Origin: Avena insularis
Lineage: Eukaryota > Streptophyta > Magnoliopsida > Poales > Poaceae
Length of the DNA: 64,000 bases
Direction of reading: 5' to 3'
Assembly: GCA_023614405.1 (NCBI GenBank)
Contig: CM042688.1
Span: 69,426,253-69,490,252 of the forward strand
The first letter of the stretch is position 1, and the number at the start of each line of letters is the position of its first letter. The notes under the pieces were generated by a model, which saw nothing but the letters and a program-made list of their open reading frames with translations, did no database searches and was not told the origin of the DNA. Position numbers and translations under genes: made by a program. Positions 1 to 10,659 of the stretch are shown piece by piece.

Positions 1-198
1 ATGTTGCCGGCTGGACTCCATGTCCTGGAACGTCGGAAGGTTGATCTGGTCCACATCGGTGAGGTTCCGGACGTAGAAGTACGACTGCTGCCATAGTCGT
101 ACTGTGTCATGCTGCCGAAACTTCGGGTAGACGGTCTGCGCGCGGGAGTAGATGGAGGCGCCGCCGCAGACGACCAGCGGCCCCTTCATGAACTGGAC

Positions 199-564
199 CT
201 ATGGCCGGACGTGGAAGAGCCAGCAGAAGAGCTCGAGATCCGGTTGGATCCCAAGGTAGCTCTCGCAGAACGCCATGAAGTGCGCCAGCGTGCCGATTGC
301 GTTGGCGCCGAGATGGTGGAGGTGGAGGTCAAAGAAGGCGAGGAAGGTGAGGAAGAACGGGTGCACCGGCAGCGCGAACCCGCGCGCCAGGTACGAGAGG
401 AAGATCACCCGTTCCCCCTCCGCCAGATGCGGCGACACCTCCCCCGCTGGCACGAGCCGCACCTCCACTTCCTCCTCCAATGGCAGGGCGCGGGTGGCGC
501 AATACTTTTGGATGTGCTCCTTCGTGATAGAGGAGCCGCACCAGGCTCCGCGCTCGGCAGCCAT
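199..564 (-). CDS. Antisense ORF of E0, PF04195-like (putative gypsy-type transposon) N-terminal domain
   Basis: Reads from an ATG at 564 to a stop at 199, 121 codons, on the strand opposite to its host element. The frame is open upstream, but this Met begins the part that resembles the family. Residues about 60-120 match the family pattern: a GFALPVHPFF segment, then HLHHLGANAI, then a CESYLGIQP segment followed by aromatic residues and HVR. PF04195 is a plant domain found in Gypsy-associated proteins of unknown function. Related ORFs sit at the same place in E1 and E7. The stop directly after HVRP probably marks an intron or truncation, since the others continue into a coiled coil. Function unknown; protein not claimed active. 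Confidence 0.6.
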   Translation of the reverse strand: MAAERGAWCGSSITKEHIQKYCATRALPLEEEVEVRLVPAGEVSPHLAEGERVIFLSYLARGFALPVHPFFLTFLAFFDLHLHHLGANAIGTLAHFMAFCESYLGIQPDLELFCWLFHVRP

Positions 565-750
565 TTCCGGTTCGCTGGAGGGTGCGACGGATGAGTGGCG
601 GTGGCCCGTGCTGCCGACGATGACAAACAGGCGCCGTGGCGGGCTACAGCAGCAACGGCGACGGAGTGCGGAAAGCAAGAGCGCAAAAGAGAGGAAGGCA
701 ACTAGGAGCGGGGGAAGCGAAGGAGAGGAACTGCCCTCCCCAGGCACCCC

Positions 751-756
751 TTTAAA
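751..756 (-). promoter_or_regulatory. TATA-like box of the E0 antisense ORF
   Basis: TTTAAA in a GC-rich setting about 190 bp upstream of the ATG at 564, reading on the minus strand. The E1 and E7 antisense genes have TATA-like boxes at comparable distances, which raises the value of this otherwise weak motif. Confidence 0.4.
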
Positions 757-1079
757 GGCCCGGAAGGGCAACCGTCCGCGGCGCCACGTGGCATCCATCG
801 AGGCGATCCCCATCCCAACTGCCGCCCCAAATCCCGTGTGCAGACGCGGGGTGCGCAAAAGATCCCGGAGCGAGAACTGAAGCATCAGGCGGCAGTTTCC
901 CGAGGCGACGTGCGATGGGACGTGTCACTGCCCGCTGCAGAGCAATGATGGTGCGTGCGTGCGTGGCCGGCGTCAGCACTGACGTCACAGGTAGCGCAAC
1001 CACCAGACGTAGCCGGTCAGAAATTCAAAACGAAGAGGGAGCGCACGCACATTTCACCTAAGGGCGAAATCTACACGCG

Positions 1080-1091
1080 CTTGGGGGCTAG
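1080..1091 (+). other. Polypurine tract of E0
   Basis: Purine-rich CTTGGGGGCTAG directly before the LTR start at 1092; the expected plus-strand primer site. Confidence 0.6.
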
Positions 1092-1826
1092 TGTCGGGGG
1101 GATGACCTCCGGATACCCCAACCAGACAAGAAATATGGCAGTCAGATCATGTTCGGCTGGTTAAGCACAACCGGACAGGGCAAGTCAAGCCGGCTACCGT
1201 GAGGTAGCCGGATCAGCAAGAAGCAGCCGGCTACAGCAGCGTAGCCGAAACCAATAAAGGGGACAGGGCGACGTGCGGCACAGTGCACGATACGCCCTAT
1301 ACAACGACAAGACTGGCAACTACTCGGCCATACCGAAGACTTTGCGGGGATGACGTGGGAATAGTGGCCCATTGCTGAAGACAGGCTCGCACGACGTTCA
1401 CTGTGCCCACGACAGCCATACCGCTCATACTCTGATAGGACATGGTTGTATCGGATACTGTACATGACCAGACGGCTGGGACCCACCTGTGGGGCCCGCC
1501 AGTCAGATTGGCTAGTGAGACTGTTGCCTCTCTGCCTATATAAGGAGAGGCAAGGCCTCGGTACAAAGGGTTGGCATCAGTGCATTTAAGACAGTAGCTA
1601 GAGAATACAGCTCGAGGAGCACTTGTAGCTCGTATATCGCTCATAGTTTGATCAACAAGAGCAGGAGTTTTACCTCACCACGAGGGCTCCGAACCTGGGT
1701 AGTTCCTGCGTCCAGCTATGCTTGCTTGTATCCAATCCCGCCTGCGGACACCGTCGATAGCTTCCCTGCTAGTCCCCACACCTCTATCTAACCTTCTTAG
1801 GTACTGCCGTTCCCAATACAACAACA
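1092..1826 (+). repeat. 3' LTR of E0
   Basis: Begins TGTCGGGGGGATGACC and ends with CAATACAACAACA. It carries a TATA box at 1537-1544 (TATATAAG). The right half (about 1600-1826) is clearly similar to the reverse complement of 39961-40190 and contains ACAGCTCGAGGAGCACTTGT at 1607-1626, a 20-mer also present in the E7 LTR. The end is set by the terminal CA and by the matching end of the 39961 copy. Confidence 0.75.
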
Positions 1827-2904
1827 GGTCTTCTCCATGATACTGCAAGAATTTTTTGGAGGTGGTCCTCGAACCAAGTCACCATGTTCCCCTCTTTCCT
1901 CTTAGTGTGTTCACCTTCCTTTGATCCACCAGCTCATTCCCCTCTTTTATATTATTAGGAACGCCGGAGACTGCTGCCACCATCACTTGACTGATGAGCA
2001 CTCTGGAGAAGGAACCCACAAAACCGAGCACCTGCAGTGGTGCCAAAACCATCCGCGCGTCCCCAGGACCTCCGCATCCACTCAGCCTCCTCATTCGTGA
2101 CATGCAGCCATGCTAGAGCGTGCCCCAGCTAGCACCTGAACCAGTTTCACCATGGGTATGCGCAAAACTCTGGATCTGCACCAAAATCATCATTCCCACC
2201 CATCCCTAGACTCGTCTCGAAGCGCCTCTTCTTCCCTTCGTCTTGTGTGCACTAGAGGAGCCCCCTAGGTGAGCCTCTGGCCCCCACCTGAGCTTGCTAG
2301 GGTTTCCTTTTATTCCCTCGAGGCGGGAGGAGGATGAAGAGACACGGCCATCACTGAGATTTAGATCGGACGGTCGCTATCCTCCCATACCGCTTCGGCG
2401 CCCGCAAACACTGACCAGTGGGTCAGCCACTATTTGAACCACGCCATGCACGTGAGTGCGGGCGGGCAAGTTGGGCCAACCCAACACAATATGCACGGGA
2501 CCACTAGAAATCGGCACAGCTTGATTTGTTATTTATAATTTCCTTTTGACTTTTCCAATATAGCTATGGTGCTATATTATCAAAATAAAAATATCTACAC
2601 ATCCAAAATTAGTTATTCAAATTTCTATGAGTTGGTTTTGAGTAGATCTATCCAATGGCATAGGTCACAACCCCGATCTACCCTATAGCTTTTCTAGTGA
2701 TTTAACAAATTTAAATTAGAGTAAATCATTAATAAAATCCATTATTGGAATTAGAAACCTCTAAATCAATTCATTCCAATTCCCAAGGTTAGATAATTAG
2801 AATACCCTCCATGTGTCCTTGGTCTCATGCCAAATAGATCTGCAAAATAAAAGTAATGAAAAAGGCAATATTAATGCAGATCCGACTTTGAGTTGATTCC
2901 ATCT
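1827..2904. other. Unassigned flanking DNA left of E1
   Basis: GC-moderate to about 2500, then AT-rich. No convincing reading frame; the short open frames lack start context, domains or codon bias. The stretch 2130-2400, with a run of AGGGTTT and pyrimidine-rich tracts, could be degraded leader or LTR sequence, but I do not recognise it. It would have been joined to 36928 onward before E1 inserted. Confidence 0.5.
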
Positions 2905-2909
2905 TCTAG
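2905..2909. repeat. Target-site duplication of E1 (left copy)
   Basis: TCTAG at 2905-2909 against TCCAG at 36923-36927, four of five bases matching, just outside the two LTR ends. Confidence 0.7.
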
Positions 2910-3053
2910 TGTCATCAGATTGATGACAAGTACGCCATGAGGGAATCCTCGAGGCGTGTGGAAGAGAGGGGTGTGAGGCAAAACTCTAACCCGAAGTGGG
3001 CCACCCTGGTCAGTGAGGCACAGTGAGGATACCCGGAAAGTATATCCCCAACA
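2910..3053 (-). repeat. 3' LTR of E1, internally deleted
   Basis: Only 144 bp against 510 bp for the partner at 36413-36922. The first about 70 and last about 70 bases match the partner; the middle about 365 bp is missing, including the partner's TATA box (36667-36674). The breakpoints lie at GTGAG/GTGAAG in the partner, a short direct repeat. The G-rich segment just right of 3053 (reverse complement GGGGCTGC) is the likely polypurine tract. Confidence 0.8.
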
Positions 3054-3469
3054 GCAGCCCCTAGAAGCCTCCAAGATCCAGAGTCGGATTTCATCATCGT
3101 CTAGCTTGATCTTCGGCTTGCAGAATCTTGAAGGGTTCCTGAAACTTCAAAAGAAAGGATAGGATCCGGGTCTCAAATGAGTCGGACCTATGAATATGTT
3201 ATTCGGGTTTCTAGCTCGAAATTCAAACTAAGCCGGAACTTGGTCTCTAACGTAATCTGACACTAGTCATGGTCAAGTCACGTCACTGACAAACATTCTC
3301 GTCAGCATGACCGTTGGTGGGTCTGCCTTTTGCGGAACCGAGGCGTCGTTTTAATGCATGCGCGGAGATCGAAGCGGCATAATCATCGTGTGGGGGTTAC
3401 CCAGTTCCTTCCGCGACGCGTGTCACGGTTACTGTACACATTTGCACGAATCTTGGGGCAGCTGGGGGA
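3054..3469. other. E1 non-coding segment between 3' LTR and antisense promoter
   Basis: Contains the purine tract next to the LTR and the region upstream of the antisense gene. No coding potential recognised on either strand. Confidence 0.5.
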
Positions 3470-3474
3470 TATAA
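3470..3474 (+). promoter_or_regulatory. TATA box of the E1 antisense gene
   Basis: TATAA within GGGGATATAAGTGGC, 146 bp upstream of the ATG at 3616, with a pyrimidine-rich stretch (about 3485-3535) where transcription could start. It faces into E1, opposite to gag-pol. Confidence 0.55.
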
Positions 3475-3615
3475 GTGGCTAGGATTCTCCTCTCCATCTT
3501 CTTCACCAGCACTTTTGCCGTTTCCTTCCTCCCAACGCCTCCCGCGAACACAGAGCTCCTCTGCTCCCCGAAATCCTCCAGCTCCGGCCATCCTAGGTCA
3601 TCGGCGCACAAGAAA

Positions 3616-4538
3616 ATGGCTTCAACATCATCTTCCGGCACGGCGGCGATGGCAGCGACGGCTTCGACGGTGGAGAAGGAGAGCAACCGTGGGGTCTGGA
3701 TCCCGTGCGTCCTCGACGACTCCAAGCTCTGCGTTGTGGAGAGTGGAGGGCTCCTCCACGGCGGTGACTGACGGAGTGAGTACGGTGAAACCGTCCCCAC
3801 TCCTCGCGCCGGCGAGCGGGTACACTTCGGCACCCATCTCGACAGAGGTTTGAGTTTCCCTCCCTCAGACTTCTTTTCTAAGGTTATCGATCACTACGGA
3901 GTTCAACTCCATCATCTTCCCCCAAACTCTCCCTTAGAGATGAGCGCATAAGCCTCTTTGTGCGAGGGGTACCTCGGCATTAGGCCGAGTCTCACTCTTT
4001 TCCGGTTTTACTTTCATGTTCGGAGAAATTCTATCCTCGGATTAGGGCCAGTGAGTCGATCAAACAGTGGCCGTCCACTTTCTTCTATCACAAGGATATA
4101 CCTGCTCCCGGCAAAGCTACTGCTTTGCTGGCTTTTGTCGATGGTGCCGCCATGCCAAGAGTCCTAGGACGCAGATGCGCCGGCTCTTAGTGACGATCTG
4201 CTTCTTGCCAAGAGGCGGATCGAATATTTGATGAAGCACAAGGGCCTTAAGGGGTCTGACTTAGTTCACTGCTGGGTGGCACGCTGGATCTAGCCTCTTC
4301 AACATCATGGAGACCAGCTTATGCACTCCATTATAGCGTCCAAGAAAGATTCCCTCTGAATCTGCTCCCAGCCTTTAGAGGGAGCGGGTCGAGAGGAAAA
4401 TCCCGGAGCTGTCTTTAGACATGCATACGGCTGAAGATCCTATGGTACCGGTAAGTTTCCAATAGTAACTCGAATTATGTGTTCATCTTTACATCGTTTT
4501 GCCACGCTGAAATATCTCTTCTTTTTCAGCTTGCTGAC
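3616..4538 (+). pseudogene. E1 antisense gene, exon 1 (PF04195-like) plus first intron
   Basis: Starts at the ATG at 3616 (MASTSSSGTAAMA...). After a stop at 3769-3771 and a frame change, about 3850-4030 encodes the PF04195-like core: a GLSFPPSDFF segment, then QLHHLPPNSP, then CEGYLGIRPSLTLF and FHVR, with one in-frame TAA just before the Cys-Glu-Gly part. A GT-AG intron is visible at 4451-4529: donor GGTAAGTTTCC, pyrimidine-rich acceptor CTTCTTTTTCAG. Exon 2 begins at 4530 and is cut after nine bases by E2; it resumes at 24896. Several stops between 4170 and 4450 show decay. Role unknown; the domain is known only from Gypsy-associated plant ORFs. Confidence 0.65.
4534..4538. repeat. Target-site duplication of E2 (left copy)
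   Basis: CTGAC at 4534-4538 is repeated exactly at 24891-24895. Confidence 0.92.
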
Positions 4539-5933
4539 TGATACATCCAAAACGTATCTACTTTCCCGAACACGTTTGCTATTGTTTTTCCTCTAAACTT
4601 GTGTGATTTGGATACAACTAACACGAGCTAACGCTGTTTTCAGCAGAATTACCTTGGTGTCTAGTTTTTGTGCAGAAAATCAACTATCAGGAAAAATCCC
4701 GGAAAATATGCCAAAAATCCTATTTCACCAGAAGACTCACGGAGCCAGAAGACGAGACGGAGGAGGACCAAGAGGGGCCCACACCACCTGGCCGCGCGGG
4801 TTAGGCCTGGCCGCGCCAAGGGGTGGTGTGGCCGCCTCGGTAACCCCCTCGGCCTCCCTCTTCGCCTATAAGTTGCCTCTTGACCTAAAAACCAAGGGGG
4901 GTTTGACGTTTTTCCAGAAAGAGTTCCGCTACGCCGCCACCACCAGATTCCGCGATTCAGAACCAGAAACTCCGTTCTGGCACCCTGTCGGGACAAGGAA
5001 TTGGAAGAGATCATCACCATCATCATCACCATTGCTTCTCCATCGACCATCCATGATTCCCCCATCTATGAGTGAGTAATCCCCCGCTATAGGCTATGGG
5101 GATGGTAGGGATTGGATGAGATCGTTCATGTAGTGGCATCAGATTGTTAGGGCATGGTGCCTAGTATCTATTATTAGTGCTTTTTGACTTTGTTGCAACT
5201 TGTTATGCTTAATGCTTGTCACTAGGGCCTGAGTGCCATGATTTCAGATCTGAACATGTTATTGATTCATTATGATAGTATTGTTTATGGTCTTACCTGC
5301 AAGTTGTATACACATATTGTTGTTCGGAACCAAAGGCCCCAAAGTGACAGCAATCGGGATAACCGGAGGGGATGGCTTTGATGTGAGGATCACATGTATT
5401 CACAGAGTGTTAATGCTTTGCTCCGGTGCTCTATTAAAAGGAGCACCTTAATTGCCAGTAGTTCCCTTGAGGCCCCGTTGCAAACGGACTGGCAAGACAA
5501 AAGATGTTGTGCAAGTTCTTATTGCGAGCACATATGACTATATATGGAACACATGCCTATGATTATTTAGTACTTGGATGCTTTATCTTATTTATCTGCA
5601 AATGCCCTATGTCTTGATTGCTATATGAATTGTCTTGTCCATGCAACGCCTGTCCATCCATCTCAATGCCTATCGCGCTTTAATCCTACTGTTTACTGCA
5701 ATTGTTACTACTGTCTTTACTTTTACTACTGCTATTACTTTACTATTGCTACTACAAAACTATTGCTACTGATAAACTGCTGTGAGCAAGATTGTTTCCA
5801 GGTGCAGCTGAATTGACAACTCAGTTGTTAAGGCTTATAAATATTCTTTGGCTCCCCTTGTGTCGAATCAATAAATTGGGTTTCACTTCCCTCGAAAATA
5901 CTGCGATACACCCCCTATACTTGTGGGTCATCA
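4539..5933 (+). repeat. 5' LTR of E2
   Basis: Starts TGATACATCC and ends CTTGTGGGTCATCA, 1395 bp. A TATA-like CTATAAG lies near 4866. A GC-rich segment with GGGGCCCACACCACC is at about 4774-4830. Identical in order to the 3' copy at 23498. Confidence 0.92.
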
Positions 5934-5943
5934 AGACTATTTT

Positions 5944-5961
5944 CTGGCGCCGTTGCCGGGG
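5944..5961 (+). other. Primer binding site of E2
   Basis: TGGCGCCGTTGCCGGGGA, ten bases after the LTR end. This is the Athila-type PBS, usually assigned to tRNA-Asp (family knowledge, not checked here). Confidence 0.85.
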
Positions 5962-6022
5962 AGCATAGCTTTATTTATCAAGTTCACTTGGAATCACTAT
6001 TGTTCACTGCCATCCATCCATC

Positions 6023-7904
6023 ATGGGTATGTCTCGTGATGGCAAGGTCCCTATTTTACCATCCACTACAAGGAGAGGTATGGTTCTGAACACCTCTGTT
6101 GCTCTTGATTCACCATCTGTTATGAGTAAGTTCCTTGCACCACCACATGCACATACTACACACACTGCTACTACTGCTGAATCTGAAACTTCTGATACTT
6201 ATGATGCTGCTTCTACTGTGCTTGATAAAAGTGGTTCATTAGGTCCTTTCCTAGATGCTACGATTGCTAGAACTATAGCTAGAAATACTGAAACTCCTAA
6301 TGAAGACACTACTACAGCTATCAGTTCACCTGAGTCTAGAGAGAGCTATGATATTGAAGACGGTTATATAGAGATGACCGATGAATTTATTAAAGAATGT
6401 CAAAAAACCCATGATAGGAGTGATATTAAGAGTCTCCTTGAGAGGCGTACTATAAAACCCAAATTGTCTCCTAATGCTAAGTTTGCTGCATCTCCCATAA
6501 ACATTAAAGATAAGGATTATGATTTCTCTCTTGATTTATCTTACATAACTATTGTTGAGAAAGAACCTTTTTGTGGGACTAAGAATGAAAGTGATGTAGC
6601 ACATATGACTAAGCTTTCTACCATGAGTGGCCTGTTTTCGGATGATATTAATATGCGCACCTACTTTGTTGCTAAAATTTTCCCTTTTTCACTGAAAGGA
6701 GAAGCTAAAACTTGGTATAATAATTTACCTCCTAGATCTATTGATAGCCCTGATTGCTTGGTTAGTACTTTCCTTCAGAAATATTTCCCTCCTAGTGCTA
6801 GACATGCTATTTTGCAGGAACTTTTTGATTTTAAATAGGGAGAAAAAGAGATATTGCCTGAATCATGGGCAAGATTTTGTGCTTTGATTCATGCACAGGT
6901 TGGATGTCCATTACCTAAAAATGAGCTTCTTGATATATATATTATAATGGACTAACTGAATAATCTAGGACATACCTGGATAGTTCTGCTGATTGTGTTT
7001 TTAGGAATAGAACTCCTAAAGAAGCTGAGGAATTAATGGCTAAAATAAGCAAGAATTATGAAGACTGGACTTCCTCTGAACCGACTATACCCAAGACAAC
7101 TACACCTGAGTTAACTGTGCTTGCGCCTATACCAACATCAAAGAAGAGGGGAGTTATTGAACTAAATGATGAAGTGATGAAGGAAGCCAAGAAATGTCTT
7201 AAGGAGAAGGGTATTAAAGCTGAACATGTGAAGAATTTACCTCATATAGAAGAATTATGTAAGCCAATCTTCCACTCATCCACTATTGAGATACACTCTC
7301 TCCAACATTTTGATGAAGGTGATATTCCTTACTCTAAACCTCTTGATCAATGCTTAGAAGAATTTGATGTTTTTATTGTTAAGCAAGATAATTTTAATAA
7401 AAGGGTGAAAAATCATTTAATGGAAAACTCTAGAGCTATTATTGAGTTAAAAGATATTGTGGAAAGAACCTCTAATGATGTTAAAATTCTTGTTAAACAT
7501 TTTCAAATGGTTCAAACTCAAATTGATCAGCTTATTAAGGTACAAAAAGACTTGCTAGTTAATGCTGCTAAAGAAAAACATGCTTATGAAATTAGAACTA
7601 GAAGTGGTGTTGCTACCCAGGATCCTCTATATCCTGAGGGGCATCCTAAAAGAATTGAGCAGGATTCTCAACAAGCTAAAAATAGTGGTACTACTCCTAA
7701 GAAAAGAAAAAATAAACATAAAACTATTGTAGTATATCTATCTCTAATGCTGAAACTGAAAGTGCTAATGAGGAAAATGATGTTCCTGATAAAGAAAAAG
7801 TTGAAGAAGAACCTGAAAGGCACAATAAGAATACTAAATACACTAAAAAAGATTTTGTTGCTAAGAAACATGGTAGTGAAAGAGATCCTTGGGTCCAAAA
7901 ACCT
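6023..7904 (+). pseudogene. gag: E2 gag (broken)
   Basis: Capsid-type polyprotein that would form the virus-like particle. The first frame runs from ATG 6023 to an in-frame TAG at 6836-6838, where glutamine is expected. A Retrotrans_gag-like block lies at about 6640-6840 (GEAKTWYNNLPPRS, then a FLQKYFPPSA segment). Reading continues after the TAG through an ARFCALIHAQ segment, changes frame near 6950-7030, and resumes at 7036 with AEELMAKISKNYEDW, a long Lys/Glu-rich, probably helical region and the basic linker to protease. No CCHC zinc knuckle is seen. A further frame change near 7735 leads into the protease frame. Confidence 0.8.
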
Positions 7905-8552
7905 ATGCCTTTCCCTGATAAGAAACACAAGGTAAAGGAATATGAACACTATAACAAGTCTTGTGAGTGGATGAAACCTTTATTCTTGCAAATTCCTTTG
8001 ACTGATGCTATTAAATTGCCTCCTTATTCAAAGTATGTGAAGGATATTGTCTCGAATAAAAGGAAGATCCCTAATGAAGAAATTTCTACTTTGCTTGCTA
8101 ATTATTCCTTTAATGGTAAGGTTCCAAAGAAACTTGGAGACCCAGGGATTCCAACTATTCCTTTCTCTATTAAAAATAGTTATGTTAGAACTGCTTTGTG
8201 TGATTTGGGAGCAGGAGTTAGTGTTATGCCTTTTTATCTCTATAAGAGACTTCAACTGGAAAAACTAATACCAACTGATATATCTTTGCAAATGGCTGAT
8301 AAATCTACTACTATTACTGTTGGTATATGTGAGGATGTACCTGTTCAAGTGGCTCATAATTGCTTGATATTAACTGATTTTGTTGTGCTTGAAATGCCTG
8401 AGGATGACAATATGTCTATTATTCTTGGGAGACCTTTTCTTAATACTGTAGGAGCTGTTATTAATTGTAATCAAGGAAAGGTGACTTTAATGTTAATGAC
8501 AAGGAGAATATTGTCTATTTCCCAAAGAAGATTGATAGGATTTATTGTTTAA
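7905..8552 (+). pseudogene. E2 retropepsin-like aspartic protease (3' end frameshifted)
   Basis: Aspartic protease that would cleave gag. The frame runs from 7905 and includes the active-site region LCDLGAGVSVMPFYLYKRL near 8200 (catalytic Asp in C-D-L-G-A, the Athila form of D-T/S-G) and the second conserved block ILGRPFLNTVGAVI near 8420. A frame change near 8490 moves the rest (DRIYCLNSIEHVEG and IPREKYE, ending about 8670) to another frame. No RT follows. The domain is otherwise full length. I infer that E2 is a gag-protease element. Confidence 0.85.
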
Positions 8553-8670
8553 ACTCAATTGAACATGTTGAGGGCATTCAAGTTGGAGAAATATATTGTC
8601 CCATACCACGAGAAAAATATGAAACTATTATGATTGGCACCATTGCTATCAAGGTTGAGGTAACATAATC

Positions 8671-9509
8671 ATTAGTGGAATACAAAGTTTTGTTTCATAT
8701 AATTTTTTTGGTAACAATACCTGATCAACCTTGTTAACAAGGGGATTTTAAAGAACAAACAATGTTTTCACCATGATTATTTTTGCTTACTTTATTTTAC
8801 CCATTTTAGTTTTTTCTTTTGTTTAGTTTACTTTTCTGTTGTTAGTTGCTTGCATATTAGAGTGTCTTAGAACTTCTAAAGTTTTAGTTTTGTTTTGTCA
8901 TTGCATCATTCCAAAAACATCTTTTTGTCAGAAAATCATTCTTCAATACCTGAGAATTGCTAAAAAAAATAAAGTGTCTCGAAAAATTCTAGAAAATTCA
9001 TATTAAATTTTTACGTGAAAAAAGGGGCAGAGGAGTGCCTGGAGTGACCCAGGGGGGCCCACCAGGCAGGCACACCACTTGGTGGCGCGACCACCCCAGG
9101 GGCGCGCCTGGCCATGGTGTGGGCCATCCCTGGCCCTCCACTCACTCTCTCACTTCCCACTACCTACTCTCTCCCGAGAAAACACCAGCTCATTGCTTGA
9201 AATCGCGTTCTTATTGTTCTTGTCCACGATTTTTCGATCTCCTTGCTCAGCCCATCTTTGCTGCTGAAATTTGGAGCATTTGTTCTCCGGTATGTGACTC
9301 CTCCGCTTATCCAAGTTGATTTGTGTTTAGTGGTTTATATCTTGAGTATTTTGCTGCTGTAGGTGACAGGTTATGAAAGCTTGTAAGATTGTTCAATGCT
9401 TAGAGATATTGTTTTGATGCATGTTTAGGCCTCTTACAAGTCCCTATGAGTAGTTCCCTTCATTATGTAATCACTTGTATGATGGTTGTCCTAAATTTCA
9501 GAAAAGAAG
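8671..9509 (+). promoter_or_regulatory. Leader before the E2 ORF-1-like gene: LTR-like GC-rich block and possible intron
   Basis: 8700-9000 is AT-rich. 9030-9130 is GC-rich, with GGGGGGCCCACCAGGC-type sequence like the U3 region of the E2 LTR, followed by a CT-rich run (9140-9180). A possible intron runs from a GTATGTG donor at 9290 to an AAATTTCAG acceptor ending at 9501, just before the ATG at 9510. This resembles a separate promoter with a spliced 5' leader. No function is proven. Confidence 0.4.
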
Positions 9510-10622
9510 ATGAATGAACACCAACTCAACCAGCATGAACTAAGGGTGCCTGAGGTTATGAAGGTTCACCAAGAGGAGGAAGTTTTTCCTTCCATCTATC
9601 CATGGCCCGAATTCATGAGGGCTGCAGGGATTTCTCAGAACTTCCATACTTTAATTGCTAATGCAGGATTGGAGCATTTCGTGGGAGATGAACCTTACCA
9701 ATTTGTGAAACTAACTATGTCTATGGTGCAGGACTTTCGATTTGGTTGCTCTTTGCCTAACCCCATGGTTTACTACAAAATTTACAATATAGTTATCAAC
9801 CTTCCTTTTGATGAATTTTGTGCAGCTATTAAAGTACCCTAGTGGGGATCGTGTGAAAGGATTAAAGAGCGACCTGCACCACTCATGGACTTGTATGCGG
9901 AGATTTTCCAAGGGAGCAACTTCTCAAAGGAGAGTGGGAAAATTTGTAACATTCATCTCCCGTCTATTCACTACTTTGCTTACTTTATTGCCAAGTGTGT
10001 TCTCGCTAGGAAAACTGCTAATAAGTTATCCTCATATGATCTAGCATTCATCTCAGCTGCTTTAAAACGAGACAGGACTTACAATTTGGGTGTCTTGATA
10101 GCTTTCCGTCTTGCTGCTAACCACGAGAAAGGTGGAATTTGTGGAGGCCTCATCGCCTCTCGTTTATTAGCCTTGCATGGTGTAGTGCCTCATCATCTAG
10201 ACCTATAGTTTCCCATAGAGAGGCTTGACCTTAATTCCATGATACATCATAAATTTGTTTCTTCTTGGGCTAATTGGAGTGATTTGTCTTATGAAATAAC
10301 CTTTCTCAAGGCTTGTTGGAGAAGGAGTAAGTCTGAGCGAGTTGTTCTTTTGCCTGCACCTATTTTGTTTAACCTTGATACCAGGGTAGGATGGTCACTC
10401 GCCGAGGAAGAACTCGATGCATACCTGGGAGAGATCCCCCAACAGGAGAAGGATACTGGAAGGGAGGTTACAGATGATTCGGTCTAGCCCACGAATGAGG
10501 GGGAGTCTTCATATCAACAGCCTACCTATGATTGGGGAGCTTCTTCTTCTTCCCAAGGGCCTAACCACGATCATTCTTATGATGACCCGCCTGCTTGGAA
10601 CCCTTACCCGTGTTGGGGTTGA
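9510..10622 (+). pseudogene. E2 ATHILA ORF-1-like gene (PF03078-like), three in-frame TAG stops
   Basis: Single frame of 371 codons from ATG 9510 to TGA 10620-10622, interrupted only by TAG at 9840-9842, 10206-10208 and 10485-10487. No frameshift is needed. The N-terminal half has an F-x-L/F-x-N fold-like segment ending INLPFDEFCAAIKVP; the second half has a block with IHLPSIHYFAYFIAKCVL, LSSYDLAFISAALKR and NLGVLIAFRLAAN. This order resembles the ATHILA ORF-1 family (PF03078) of plant Gypsy elements. The C-terminal tail is acidic then Ser/Tyr/Pro-rich. It sits where Athila elements carry their env-like gene, but I see no signal peptide or membrane segment. Role unknown. The assignment is by pattern memory, not a search. 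Confidence 0.6.
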
Positions 10623-10642
10623 TACCCACTTATGCTAAAAGC

Positions 10643-10659
10643 CTAAGCTTGGGGGGAAG
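10643..10659 (+). other. Internal polypurine-like tract of E2
   Basis: CTAAGCTTGGGGGGAAG just after the stop of the ORF-1-like gene; nearly identical to the terminal purine tract of E3 and matched by an internal copy in E3 (18403-18415). Confidence 0.6.

Larger units (their letters stand above)
1..1826 (+). mobile_element. E0: 3' part of a Tat-lineage Ty3/Gypsy LTR retrotransposon
   Basis: Plus-strand element entering from the left edge. What is seen: an antisense ORF with a PF04195-like domain (199-564, minus), a polypurine tract at 1080-1091 and an LTR of about 735 bp beginning TGTC and ending ACA. The same order (antisense gene, purine tract, 3' LTR) occurs in E1 and E7 of this window. 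No gag or pol is inside the window, so lineage rests on the antisense ORF and on LTR similarity to 39961-40824. The target-site duplication cannot be checked because the 5' end is outside. Confidence 0.75.

Noticed and set aside
109..880. Plus-strand open frames at the left edge
   Set aside because: Mirror frames of the GC-rich antisense ORF; no domain.
2871..3097. Short minus-strand open frames as a host gene
   Set aside because: They span the E1 LTR, and part of the same peptide recurs in the other LTR at 36259-36507.
9510..10622. Stop-codon readthrough or TAG recoding
   Set aside because: Plant nuclear genes do not recode TAG; three CAG-like sites fit methylation decay better.
9510..10622. 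Envelope glycoprotein
   Set aside because: Position fits, but no signal peptide, transmembrane segment or cysteine pattern is visible.
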